Shown piece after piece: positions 36,946 to 44,924 of a stretch of 64,000 bases of DNA. Positions within the stretch are counted from its first letter, which is position 1. Every line of letters starts with the position of its first letter. Origin of the DNA: Clostridia bacterium (GTDB lineage Bacteria; Bacillota; Clostridia; Oscillospirales; CAG-382); the NCBI GenBank assembly GCA_017456765.1, contig JAFTIR010000004.1, positions 1 to 64,000 of the forward strand. The letters are read 5' to 3'. The position numbers and the translations under genes were made by a program. The notes beneath the pieces are model-generated. The model saw only the letters and a program-made list of their open reading frames with translations. It was not told the origin of the DNA and searched no databases.

Positions 36946-39150
36946 ATGTTTTTCAGAGAAGTTTTCAAGAAGGCAAACTATGTTTCCCCTTCAAATCCCG
37001 AGTGTACAGGTCCATATATGCTACAGGACATCGATGCACCCGAAAACCTTGCAAAATGTGAAATCACAATTATCGGCTTCGGTCTTTTCGAGCTCTACAT
37101 CAACGGCGTAAAGGTGTCGGACGAGATTTTTGTGCCTGCTCAAAGCGACTATCACATCCGTCCCTACAATCAGCACATGCTTGACATCGGTCATAACAAC
37201 GATGCTACCAAGAGAAGCTATTTTCTCAAATACGACCTTATGCCTTATCTCAAGAGCGGCAAAAACAGAGTTGCCGTACTTCTCGGCAAGGGCTGGTACT
37301 GTATTCACGGCAATCATATGGACAGATTCAGTCCTTACGGTACTGAAAAACTGTGCTATGAAATCACCATGAAGAAAAAGGGCGGCAAGGAATATCTCGC
37401 ATCCTTTTCAGACAAGAGCATGAAGTGGGTGCAGAGCCATATTTTGGAGAATGACCTTTTCTTCGGCGAAAAGCAGGACCTCAACATTTTCGACACTTCA
37501 CTCCTTTTGCCCGAGAGTGACATTTCGGCACTTGAAAACACGGTAGAGGTTACAATTCCCGACACAAATTACTGTCTGCAGGACTTTACACCCGACAGAG
37601 TTGTCCGTACAGTAAAGCCCGCGCTTCTCAAGGACTTCGGTGATTACAGCGTGTACGATGCAGGCGAAAACATCACGGGTTATGTAAAGGTAAAGTGCGA
37701 CAAAAAGGGAGAGTATGTAAAGCTCGTCCATGCAGAAGAGGTATATCCCGACGGAAACCTTGATGGCACAAACTTCCATATTCACAAGCAGACACAGTGC
37801 GACGAATATACCGCCGACGGAGAAACTCTGCTCGTTCCCCACTTTACATATCACGGCTTCCGCTACTTCTCTATAACTAAAGGAGCAGAACCGGTTGAGG
37901 TTGTTGTAGTACATACGGACCTTCCTGTTGACAGCTACTTCCACTCAGATGACGAAACCCTCAACTGGCTTTATGAAGCGACCGTACGGACATACCTTGA
38001 CAACGTTCATCAGAATGTTCCCTTTGACTGCCCTACCCGTGAAAAGTATGGCTACACAGGCGACGGTCAGCTTTGCTGTGAAATGGGTATGCACATAACA
38101 AATTCCGAAAGCTTCTACTGCAAGTGGCTCTCTGACATTGCCGACAGCCAGAACACAACTACAGGTCACATTCCCCACACCGCACCCTATAACGGCGGTG
38201 GCGGCGGTCTCGGCTGGGGTGCTGCCATTGTTGAGGTGGCATATATGCTGTGGAAATACTACGGCAGACGCGACATGATAGAAAAGTATTTCCCCAACAT
38301 GGTACGCTGGATGGCTTATATGGACTCAAGAAGCTCACACGGTTTTATCACAAACGAAGAAACCGGCTGGTGCCTCGGTGACTGGGGCTTCCCTTACGCA
38401 CGAGAAAATTATCAGCTTCTCTGCCCTAACTATGTAAATACATATTTCTATGTTAAGTGCTGGAACAGAATGTACGAAATTGCAACCGAACTCGGTCAGC
38501 CCAAATACGCAAAGATGGCAAAAGAAAAGGCAGACTTTTCAAAAACAGCAATGCAGGCAGCCTATATGTCACCTATGAACAACTGTTTCTACAACGACTT
38601 TTCGGGCGGTAACTCCTTTGCACTTGATATTGGCATAGGTACTGAAACAACACTCAAGGAAACAGTCAGAAAGTATGATGAGCTCGACGGCTTTGACTGC
38701 GGTATTTTTGCTGTTGACAATCTTATCCGCGTTCTCTTTGAAAGAGGACATGCAGACCTTGCCTTCAAACTTCTCACAAGCCACAAGCACAAGGCTTCCT
38801 TCGGCTACATGAAGGACATGGGCGCAACAACAGTCTGGGAATACATGAACGGCATTAAGAGCCACAACCATCCCATGTTTGCCGCATGTGTTTCCTCGTT
38901 CTTCAAGTATCTTCTCGGTATTAGACAGGCGGCTGATTCTTACGGATATACAAATGTTGTAATCAGTCCCTGCTTTGTGGAAAAACTTCCCAATCTTGAG
39001 GGTTACATCACAGTGCCTAAGGGCAGAATCTCCGTAAAAATCGAGGGCAAAAAGGTAACCGTTACAATCCCCAAGGGTATGAAGGCAACCTTTGATGCCT
39101 GCGGCGTAAAGAAAAAGCTCTCTGCCGGTGAAAATGTTATAGAGTTATAG
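36946..39150 (+). CDS. Alpha-L-rhamnosidase, glycoside hydrolase family 78
   Basis: 734 residues, shorter than many GH78 enzymes because accessory N-terminal domains are few. Residues 1-320 form beta-sandwich domains (FELYINGVKVSDEIFVPAQSDY is the typical rhamnosidase N-domain strand). The (alpha/alpha)6 catalytic domain has the family block DCPTREKYGYTGDGQ with catalytic-type acidic residues, then TTVWEYMNG. It removes terminal L-rhamnose from glycosides or pectin side chains by inversion. No signal peptide, so cytosolic. It is 55 bp behind lacZ in the same direction, with an AAAGGAG site before ATG 36946. Together they suggest degradation of rhamnogalacturonan or flavonoid glycoside fragments. 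Confidence 0.9.
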   Translation: MFFREVFKKANYVSPSNPECTGPYMLQDIDAPENLAKCEITIIGFGLFELYINGVKVSDEIFVPAQSDYHIRPYNQHMLDIGHNNDATKRSYFLKYDLMPYLKSGKNRVAVLLGKGWYCIHGNHMDRFSPYGTEKLCYEITMKKKGGKEYLASFSDKSMKWVQSHILENDLFFGEKQDLNIFDTSLLLPESDISALENTVEVTIPDTNYCLQDFTPDRVVRTVKPALLKDFGDYSVYDAGENITGYVKVKCDKKGEYVKLVHAEEVYPDGNLDGTNFHIHKQTQCDEYTADGETLLVPHFTYHGFRYFSITKGAEPVEVVVVHTDLPVDSYFHSDDETLNWLYEATVRTYLDNVHQNVPFDCPTREKYGYTGDGQLCCEMGMHITNSESFYCKWLSDIADSQNTTTGHIPHTAPYNGGGGGLGWGAAIVEVAYMLWKYYGRRDMIEKYFPNMVRWMAYMDSRSSHGFITNEETGWCLGDWGFPYARENYQLLCPNYVNTYFYVKCWNRMYEIATELGQPKYAKMAKEKADFSKTAMQAAYMSPMNNCFYNDFSGGNSFALDIGIGTETTLKETVRKYDELDGFDCGIFAVDNLIRVLFERGHADLAFKLLTSHKHKASFGYMKDMGATTVWEYMNGIKSHNHPMFAACVSSFFKYLLGIRQAADSYGYTNVVISPCFVEKLPNLEGYITVPKGRISVKIEGKKVTVTIPKGMKATFDACGVKKKLSAGENVIEL

Positions 39151-39196
39151 TGACAATCTTTCAAAATTTTCGTCAAGTTGTTTTTTTGTTATTTTC

Positions 39197-39226
39197 TTAA
39201 CAACAAATTCACAAAACCGGTATAAC
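39197..39226 (+). promoter_or_regulatory. Possible promoter of the second Gfo/Idh gene
   Basis: TTAACA (39197-39202), 18-bp spacer and TATAAC (39221-39226). It would allow expression separate from the lacZ operon. Confidence 0.5.
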
Positions 39227-39287
39227 ATAAATACGTACATGAAGAATAAAGGAATCTTCAAATAATTTTGTTCAGGAGGAATAAATC

Positions 39288-40472
39288 ATGGCTATTTCAA
39301 ATGTAAACCTCGACCCCAATCAGGTTGCTGCCACAGAAATCAAGGGCAGCTCAAGAAAACTCAAAATCGGTATTATCGGTACAGGCTGGATTGCAGACGC
39401 TCATATGCAGAGCTATCTCAATATGCCTGATGTTGAAGTCGTTGCAGGCGCTGACCTTGTTCCCGGCAAGGCTGAGGCTTTCTTCAAGAAGCACGGCGTT
39501 GAGGGCGCTCGTTGCTACAACAGCGATGAGGAGCTTCTCGCAAACGAAAAGGACCTTGATGGTGTAAGTATCTGCACGTATAACTGCCAGCACGCTCCCT
39601 GTGCTATCCATGCACTTGAAGCAGGCGTTAACGTAATGTTGGAAAAGCCCTTTACAGTAACTCTTGATGAGGCAATTGCTGTAATGAAGGCTGAAAAGAA
39701 GAGCGGTAAAATTCTTACAATCGGCTTCCAGCCAAGACTTGATGAAAACATGAAGCAGATTAAGAAAATTGTTGAATCAGGCGAGCTCGGCAAGGTTTAT
39801 TATATCCAGACAGGCGGCGGACGCAGACGCGGTATTCCCACACCCTTCGGTACAACATTTATCGAAAAGGAAACAGGCGGTATCGGCGCTCTCGGCGACA
39901 TCGGATGCTACAGCCTTGACATGGTTCTCAACGCTGTCGGCTATCCCAAGCCCTTGACTGTTTCGGGTTACAAGTCGGCATTCTTCGGCACAAATCCCAA
40001 AACATATACAGAAAGCGGAAGACCCGCGGAATATGCAGAAAAGTTTGGCGTTGACGACTTCGCAGCAGCATTTGTAAGACTTGAAGGAGACATTATCCTC
40101 GACTTCAGAATTGCATGGGCTATGAACATCAACACCCCCGGCGACACAATCATCCTCGGTACTGAAGGCGGACTTCGAATCCCCTCTACAGACTGCTGGA
40201 ACGGTTCTGTCGGCGGCGAAATGACACTTTATAAGAACGTTGCAGGACTCCAAACAGAGACAAAGATTCCTGTTATCGGTGCAAGTGCCGAAGGCGGATT
40301 TACCAACCTCTTTGACAAGAAGATTCGTTCCTTCCTCGATTCCATCATCGACCCCTCCAAGGGTCCGACAGTTCCTTCAAGCCAGATTATCTACAATCAG
40401 GCAATCATTGACGGTATCGCAAAGAGCCACGAAGCAGGCAAGGAAATCGAAATCGTAATCCCCGAAATCTAA
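39288..40472 (+). CDS. Gfo/Idh/MocA-family oxidoreductase
   Basis: 394 residues. Rossmann motif GIIGTGWIADAHMQSY starts near residue 28 after a 25-residue N-terminal extension. The EKP motif follows (MLEKPFTVTLDEA), then GGIGALGDIGCYSLDMVLNAVG as the substrate and catalytic region. NAD(P)-dependent sugar or polyol oxidation or reduction. It is only distantly like the 4297-5361 enzyme, so not a recent duplicate. Its place behind the GH2 and GH78 genes suggests it processes a released sugar. Ribosome binding site AGGAGGA before ATG 39288. Confidence 0.9.
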   Translation: MAISNVNLDPNQVAATEIKGSSRKLKIGIIGTGWIADAHMQSYLNMPDVEVVAGADLVPGKAEAFFKKHGVEGARCYNSDEELLANEKDLDGVSICTYNCQHAPCAIHALEAGVNVMLEKPFTVTLDEAIAVMKAEKKSGKILTIGFQPRLDENMKQIKKIVESGELGKVYYIQTGGGRRRGIPTPFGTTFIEKETGGIGALGDIGCYSLDMVLNAVGYPKPLTVSGYKSAFFGTNPKTYTESGRPAEYAEKFGVDDFAAAFVRLEGDIILDFRIAWAMNINTPGDTIILGTEGGLRIPSTDCWNGSVGGEMTLYKNVAGLQTETKIPVIGASAEGGFTNLFDKKIRSFLDSIIDPSKGPTVPSSQIIYNQAIIDGIAKSHEAGKEIEIVIPEI

Positions 40473-40492
40473 AACACCCCTATAAAAGTGAA

Positions 40493-40524
40493 ACTCCCGA
40501 CGCTATGTGGCGTCGGGAGTTTTT
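40493..40524 (+). terminator. Terminator of the Gfo/Idh gene
   Basis: ACTCCCGACGC/GCGTCGGGAGT, 11-bp perfect stem with a TATGTG loop, then five T. The T-run is also the first five bases of a 33-bp direct repeat. Confidence 0.85.
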
Positions 40525-40552
40525 GTCACCCTTTGTTATCACAAAATGAGAT
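40520..40552. repeat. 33-bp direct repeat, copy 1
   Basis: Identical over 33 bp to 43905-43937; the core is CACCCTTTGTTATCAC. It lies at the junction of the conserved sugar locus and the accessory island. A degenerate copy is at 42002-42032. Confidence 0.85.
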
Positions 40553-40574
40553 GTTGCTTTTTCCGTACCGTTTT

Positions 40575-41150
40575 TTAATAGGCCGTCATGCACTTCCAAA
40601 AGTCAACATTGTAAGCATCAACAATTTCGGTCTCGTCATATCCATATGAAACATGATGCCATTCACGAGTACCGGGGTACAATACTCTGCTTATCTCTCC
40701 CTGAGGGTTATCCTCGGATAAGGCGATAATTACCATAACGTTTAAAGATTGTCCCAAACAATCAACGCTTCCCGTTACAGTAAACAAAAACTTCTCTTTT
40801 TCTTCTTCCGTAGGATAAACTCCGTAATCACAAAAGTCTTCAATAAAGCCCTCTTTTGACTTTATATTTTCCCAATGTTTTTCTGACATATCTCTGCACA
40901 CGTTGGCAAGAATATCAATTCCGTTTTTGCGCAGTTCCCAGTATAACTCGTAGTCGGAAGTATCACTTTCGTCTCTGTTAGACATATAAGGATTTTCATA
41001 TATATTAAGTTCAGAAAATGCTTGACTTTCCGTATTCGATGGAATGTGATTGTCAATGCTATCATTATCTGTAACATCACGGTCTGCCACACAGCCGGAA
41101 AAGATACCTGCAATAACTACCAAAGATAGCAAAAATGGTTTGAATTTCAT
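40575..41150 (-). CDS. Lipoprotein of unknown function
   Basis: 191 residues. Signal peptide and lipobox (IFSGC, Cys20). The mature part is Asp/Glu/Ser-rich at first and then carries a compact domain with WYxxGTREWHHVSYGYDETE-like features near the end; no family is recognised. Ribosome binding site AGGAGG before ATG 41150. Last of a run of small membrane-associated genes. Confidence 0.7.
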   Translation of the reverse strand: MKFKPFLLSLVVIAGIFSGCVADRDVTDNDSIDNHIPSNTESQAFSELNIYENPYMSNRDESDTSDYELYWELRKNGIDILANVCRDMSEKHWENIKSKEGFIEDFCDYGVYPTEEEKEKFLFTVTGSVDCLGQSLNVMVIIALSEDNPQGEISRVLYPGTREWHHVSYGYDETEIVDAYNVDFWKCMTAY

Positions 41151-41176
41151 GGAACCTCCTGAATAAATTCATTAAA

Positions 41177-41473
41177 TTATAAAGTCATAAGCCATGAAAA
41201 GCGTGCAAAGCAAATCGCGGCAAGAATGACGTGGATAATAACAAACGCTTCGTGCGACTTTCTTGAAAGCAGAAAAAGTACAATGTTCACCGTTGTAAGA
41301 CACAGAAAAGCAACCTTTTCCAAATCCACTACATCATAGTCCACAATTTTCAAATCCGTGTGCCATTCCTTATACGGAGAAATAAAGTATAGACAAAAAG
41401 TGCATAAAATAAAGAAAACTATAATTGCAACACGAAAAGCTGTAAAAAGAAAATGACTGTTTTGGTTTTTCAT
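41177..41473 (-). CDS. Small integral membrane protein, unknown
   Basis: 98 residues with three hydrophobic segments (about 10-30, 52-68 and 74-92). A good GAGGAG site lies before ATG 41473. No family recognised. Cotranscribed with the neighbouring lipoprotein and single-span genes. Confidence 0.6.
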   Translation of the reverse strand: MKNQNSHFLFTAFRVAIIVFFILCTFCLYFISPYKEWHTDLKIVDYDVVDLEKVAFLCLTTVNIVLFLLSRKSHEAFVIIHVILAAICFARFSWLMTL

Positions 41474-41517
41474 GCAGTTTCTCCTCTTGTGTCCGTTTTA
41501 TTTTTTGGAAGTATAAA

Positions 41518-42009
41518 TCAAAGCATAAAAGGATTTCTTGCCCGCTTATAAATTATCACATGCCAATAATTTTCGTCTACTCTGTCACTGTTTGAGAACA
41601 GATAAAGCGGTTTTGCCAAAAAGTATTTTGGTGTAATATTGTAAGGGTCATCGTGACCCACATAAATCATTGTTTCGTTCCCGTCAAAATGCAGATTTGA
41701 AGCATCAACAAGCGGCTGAAAGCATTCCCTTATCTGCTTTTCGGTAAGCTTGCCTGTGTCATCGTGAAATCTGAATTGTTTTACGGCGTAGACCTCAAAA
41801 GCCGAGTGCATGTAGTAGTCGTGGGGAAAGGGATGCCTTTCCTGCGGCTTGCCTTCAGAAAGCTCGTCCATTAAGGATGTCCATTCACCGAAAATTCGGT
41901 CCTGACATATAAAAACCGTAAATCTCGTTATTAGACTGATTATGACAAGTAATATTATTGTACCGATAATTGAGATAAATAGTTTCTTTTTCAATGATTT
42001 GTTTTTCAC
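41518..42009 (-). CDS. Single-span membrane-anchored protein, unknown (cassette gene A)
   Basis: 163 residues: short basic N-terminus, one membrane span (about 10-30), then a soluble domain outside the cell ending in NYWHVIIYKRARNPF. The start is uncertain: GTG 42009 has AAAGG almost abutting, and TTG 41994 is an alternative. Its upstream DNA (42002-42032) matches the 33-bp repeat, and its 3' end shares a 21-bp block (19 identical) with DNA after the 43411-43905 gene. No homologous family recognised. Confidence 0.6.
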   Translation of the reverse strand: MKNKSLKKKLFISIIGTIILLVIISLITRFTVFICQDRIFGEWTSLMDELSEGKPQERHPFPHDYYMHSAFEVYAVKQFRFHDDTGKLTEKQIRECFQPLVDASNLHFDGNETMIYVGHDDPYNITPKYFLAKPLYLFSNSDRVDENYWHVIIYKRARNPFML

Positions 42010-42032
42010 CCTTTGTTTTCATAAAATGCTAT
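42002..42032. repeat. 33-bp direct repeat, degenerate copy
   Basis: It keeps the CACCCTTTGTT core and an AAAATG block with a 2-bp deletion and a few substitutions relative to the other two copies. It supplies the ribosome binding site region of the 41518-42009 gene. Confidence 0.7.
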
Positions 42033-42035
42033 ACT

Positions 42036-42587
42036 TTATTCTGCAAAATACCAGTTTTCATTTAAGCAAATAACCGTTTCGTTATATTCCATTAGCGTTT
42101 CCAAAACAACATCCCTTATATTTTCCGGAATATAACACAAAGACACTACATCGTCTTTTGTGTCAAAGTCGAAACGAAACTCCATAGTACCCTCAATGCA
42201 TATAGGACCGTACTTTTTGAAGAAATTGCAAATTGATTTGTAATCTTCTCCCTTCAGAAAACCTCTGCGTCTTATTTGATATTTAGGATTCTTGAGGGCA
42301 TCTCCGGGGCAAGGCATCAATGGTTTTGGATTGTCCATATAATCATCAAAAAGTATTCTGTTAATATTTGTCCTTTGCAAAACCTCTACCATTGAATTGA
42401 AATCACTTTCGTTTTCCTCAAAAATCTCCAAAACATGTGAAACATCTTCATATTCGATTTCCTCAAATCCCCACAAATCATACATAAACTCTGCAACTTT
42501 ATAAACGCAAAATAAAACTGCAACTATTATGATTATTTTAAGAAAAAGGACAATTACTTTACGATTTTGATTTGGGATAGTCTTCAT
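42036..42587 (-). CDS. Single-span membrane-anchored protein, unknown
   Basis: 183 residues. One N-terminal membrane span (about 11-32), then an acidic extracytoplasmic domain of mixed alpha/beta type ending VICLNENWYF. The NWY-type ending resembles the neighbours ending in NWYLLKVNYI and NYWHVIIY, hinting at a shared loose fold. Ribosome binding site AAAGGAA, somewhat far from ATG 42587. Function unknown. Confidence 0.6.
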   Translation of the reverse strand: MKTIPNQNRKVIVLFLKIIIIVAVLFCVYKVAEFMYDLWGFEEIEYEDVSHVLEIFEENESDFNSMVEVLQRTNINRILFDDYMDNPKPLMPCPGDALKNPKYQIRRRGFLKGEDYKSICNFFKKYGPICIEGTMEFRFDFDTKDDVVSLCYIPENIRDVVLETLMEYNETVICLNENWYFAE

Positions 42588-42678
42588 AAAACATTTTAAT
42601 TCCTTTCTTTATAAAGCCGTGATCGTGCTCGTTATCATCGAAACATTTATTTGCGTGTGCCTTAATTTGCACCAATCA

Positions 42679-43353
42679 TTAAACCTTATAAATCTTGTCA
42701 AACACCGCAGTAAACCTTTGGTCAACCTTAACATCTTTGTGGTAATGACCGAAAAACCATTCTTTGCACACAACATCACTTTTTGTCTTTTCCAAAAATT
42801 CCGTGAGTTCGTTGACTTCGTATGTCGGAGCGATTTTCTCCTGAACAGATGTGGGAGCAGAATGAGTTATCACATAATCAAACTTGAAATCATTCTTTTT
42901 TAGTGTGTTTTCGGCATCGCTGTATTCTTTTTGGCTCGGCATTTCGTGCTTCCACCAGTTTTTTCCCTCTGTCCGATGTTCTCTGTCGTGCGAGCTTGCT
43001 CCGCCAAATATGAAGAATTTCTTCCCGTCAATGTTGTAAGCCATGCCCCTAATCAAATGGTATATCCCATCGTCAACTCTGTGTACAAGACTGTCACCGA
43101 ATTCTACTGTCGGAAGACCGTAGAGCATTTCAAAATTTTCATGATTTCCATCAACAAAAAGCGTCGTAAAGTTTTTACTTTTCAGCCACTTTATCCAATA
43201 TTTTTCTTCATTGCTGCCATCCCATACACCGCCGAAATCACCGCATATTATTACATAATCACTCTTAGTCAGTTCTTTCTGCTCCGGAAAGCGCTTTGCC
43301 GAAAACTTTTGAATATCCACCGGAATATGTGTGTCGCCCGTAATGTATATCAC
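42679..43353 (-). CDS. Calcineurin-like metallophosphoesterase
   Basis: About 225 residues. Five metal-binding motifs occur in order: GDTH (near the N-terminus), GDFGGVWD, GNHENF, THSAP and GHYH. Family members hydrolyse phosphodiesters or phosphomonoesters with two metal ions. No signal peptide, so cytosolic. The start was placed at GTG 43353 (MIYITGDTH), 9 bases behind AGGAGG; the ATG at 43371 overlaps that site. It sits among small membrane and lipoprotein genes, where its job is not obvious. Confidence 0.85.
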   Translation of the reverse strand: MIYITGDTHIPVDIQKFSAKRFPEQKELTKSDYVIICGDFGGVWDGSNEEKYWIKWLKSKNFTTLFVDGNHENFEMLYGLPTVEFGDSLVHRVDDGIYHLIRGMAYNIDGKKFFIFGGASSHDREHRTEGKNWWKHEMPSQKEYSDAENTLKKNDFKFDYVITHSAPTSVQEKIAPTYEVNELTEFLEKTKSDVVCKEWFFGHYHKDVKVDQRFTAVFDKIYKV

Positions 43354-43382
43354 AACCGCACGCCTCCTCATGTAGGTTCAGC

Positions 43383-43403
43383 AAGGACTCCTTGCCCGCT
43401 TAT
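43383..43403. repeat. 21-bp 3'-flank repeat of the cassette genes
   Basis: 19 of 21 bases match 41529-41549, including a 13-bp exact CTTGCCCGCTTAT. Here it is downstream of a stop codon; at the other site it is the coding end of the 41518-42009 gene. Confidence 0.65.
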
Positions 43404-43410
43404 TCTATCG

Positions 43411-43905
43411 TTAAATATAGTTCACCTTCAACAAATACCAGTTGTCGCCGAGCTTGTATACTTCGGGTTTCATTCCGTCACCCTCATAGTAGAAATAAGA
43501 CGGAGCTTTTCCGTTTCGAGAATAGACATACATTCTGTAGCCTTCACCGCCGTAAGATACTCTTTCAGGAGATACCTTGATAAAGCTGAAATCATATCCG
43601 TCAAAGGCAGGGACGATAGAATTCAAAGAGGCTTTGATTTCTTCATTCACAGCTGTTTTTTCGCCGTCATTTAAACCAACTATTTGTAAAATCTGTTTGT
43701 CAAGATAAAATGTGTTTTGGGCAGAGTCGTTTCCGTATGTTTCAATGATATACCTGTTTACTTTTTCAAAACCCGGTTTGTATCTCTGAAACTTGTCGGT
43801 TTCTTGTTTGTCTTGCCCGGGCAAATTCGAAACAATAACCAAAGAAGTGATTAAAACCGTTACAATAAGTATTGCAATGGAGAATATCAAAGTCTTTTTG
43901 CTCAT
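43411..43905 (-). CDS. Single-span membrane-anchored protein, unknown (cassette gene B)
   Basis: 164 residues from ATG 43905 (MSKKTLIFSIAIL), with AAAGGG upstream; a GTG 9 bp upstream opens the frame but overlaps that site. One N-terminal membrane span and a soluble outer domain ending KLGDNWYLLKVNYI. The ribosome binding site region is the 33-bp repeat copy 2. Size and layout match the 41518-42009 gene, and both are bracketed by the same upstream and downstream repeats. Function unknown. Confidence 0.65.
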   Translation of the reverse strand: MSKKTLIFSIAILIVTVLITSLVIVSNLPGQDKQETDKFQRYKPGFEKVNRYIIETYGNDSAQNTFYLDKQILQIVGLNDGEKTAVNEEIKASLNSIVPAFDGYDFSFIKVSPERVSYGGEGYRMYVYSRNGKAPSYFYYEGDGMKPEVYKLGDNWYLLKVNYI

Positions 43906-43937
43906 TTTTGTCACCCTTTGTTATCACAAAATGAGAT
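43905..43937. repeat. 33-bp direct repeat, copy 2
   Basis: Exact match to 40520-40552, 3385 bp away. It carries the ribosome binding site of the 43411-43905 gene on the minus strand. Confidence 0.85.
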
Positions 43938-43946
43938 TTTTTCACA

Positions 43947-44906
43947 CTATAAATCAAAATTAATACTGAATATCGACCAGAATCTAAAGCCGTCAGCATT
44001 TTCTTTTAGACCTATCACAGCTTGACAATAGTAATCCGGCTCAACATCATACGTTATGTAATACTCTATCTCGTACTTGTTGCCGTCAAGCGGTGTTACC
44101 TTTTGGATATGCGGTGTGTTCATTATTCCGCCGCCTCTGCCGCTCCAAAGTTCGGGTGTGTAATAATTTCCATTATGATAGTACAATAATGTGCCGTCTT
44201 TTAATTCAAAAAAAGATTCGTGGTCGGTTTTACTGTTCCACACACCCTCGATGAGCCAGTCAATATACGCTCCGGAGAATATATTATGTCCGATTGCAAC
44301 ATGATTGCCGTCCGAATACAATTTCTCTACTCTGTCGTAATCGACATTTCCGTCCTCGTCATACACTTCATCGGGTATTGAGAATTTGTTTAATGGGTCT
44401 TTACGATAAATTCCCAAAATATCCCAAAACAAAAAGTTGTTTTCAACATTGATTGAAAGAGGTTTTGCGATATATTCTGCCACCTCGTCATCATATTCGG
44501 GACATGAATAATCCAAGTGGTCATAACTGAACAAAACTTCGTATATATTATCCTTTTTATAATCGTAATCAGATAAGTACATCGAAAGAATAGGATCTAA
44601 CCGCACAGCTATTTCGTCAAGTTCTTCCTGAGTAGGTATAACAAGTTTGTATTCTTGTTTTTTCGCCGAACCTGTCGGAATATTTTTCAGAACGTGCTTT
44701 GGATATTCAATATCCTCCATCTTGACGTATTCTTCTCCGAAAAAGATTTCCGTATCGGTTTCTTGTTCATTTTGAAATGTCGATGCGTTGTCTGAAGTAA
44801 TATTCTTGTCTTGTTCAATACTTGCTTGCCGTGGTGTACATGCAGTAAAGCATAGTAATACCATCAAAATAATTACTGATAAAACTTCGGTTTTGGTTTT
44901 AAGCAT
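43947..44906 (-). CDS. Lipoprotein of unknown function
   Basis: 319 residues. Signal peptide with lipobox (CFTAC, Cys23), a Ser/Asp/Gln-rich linker, then a folded domain with SGAYIDWLIEGVW and LKDGTLLYYHNGNYYTPELW. No family recognised, though the pattern suggests a cell-surface binding domain. Ribosome binding site GGAGGG before ATG 44906. It follows the CHAP lysin gene by 18 bp, so it may be read from the phage operon. Confidence 0.65.
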   Translation of the reverse strand: MLKTKTEVLSVIILMVLLCFTACTPRQASIEQDKNITSDNASTFQNEQETDTEIFFGEEYVKMEDIEYPKHVLKNIPTGSAKKQEYKLVIPTQEELDEIAVRLDPILSMYLSDYDYKKDNIYEVLFSYDHLDYSCPEYDDEVAEYIAKPLSINVENNFLFWDILGIYRKDPLNKFSIPDEVYDEDGNVDYDRVEKLYSDGNHVAIGHNIFSGAYIDWLIEGVWNSKTDHESFFELKDGTLLYYHNGNYYTPELWSGRGGGIMNTPHIQKVTPLDGNKYEIEYYITYDVEPDYYCQAVIGLKENADGFRFWSIFSINFDL

Positions 44907-44924
44907 AATAACCCTCCATTGAAT

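Noticed and set aside
40520..43937. attL/attR of the prophage
   Set aside because: The two 33-bp copies enclose only the small membrane genes, not the virion module, and no tRNA or integrase is adjacent.
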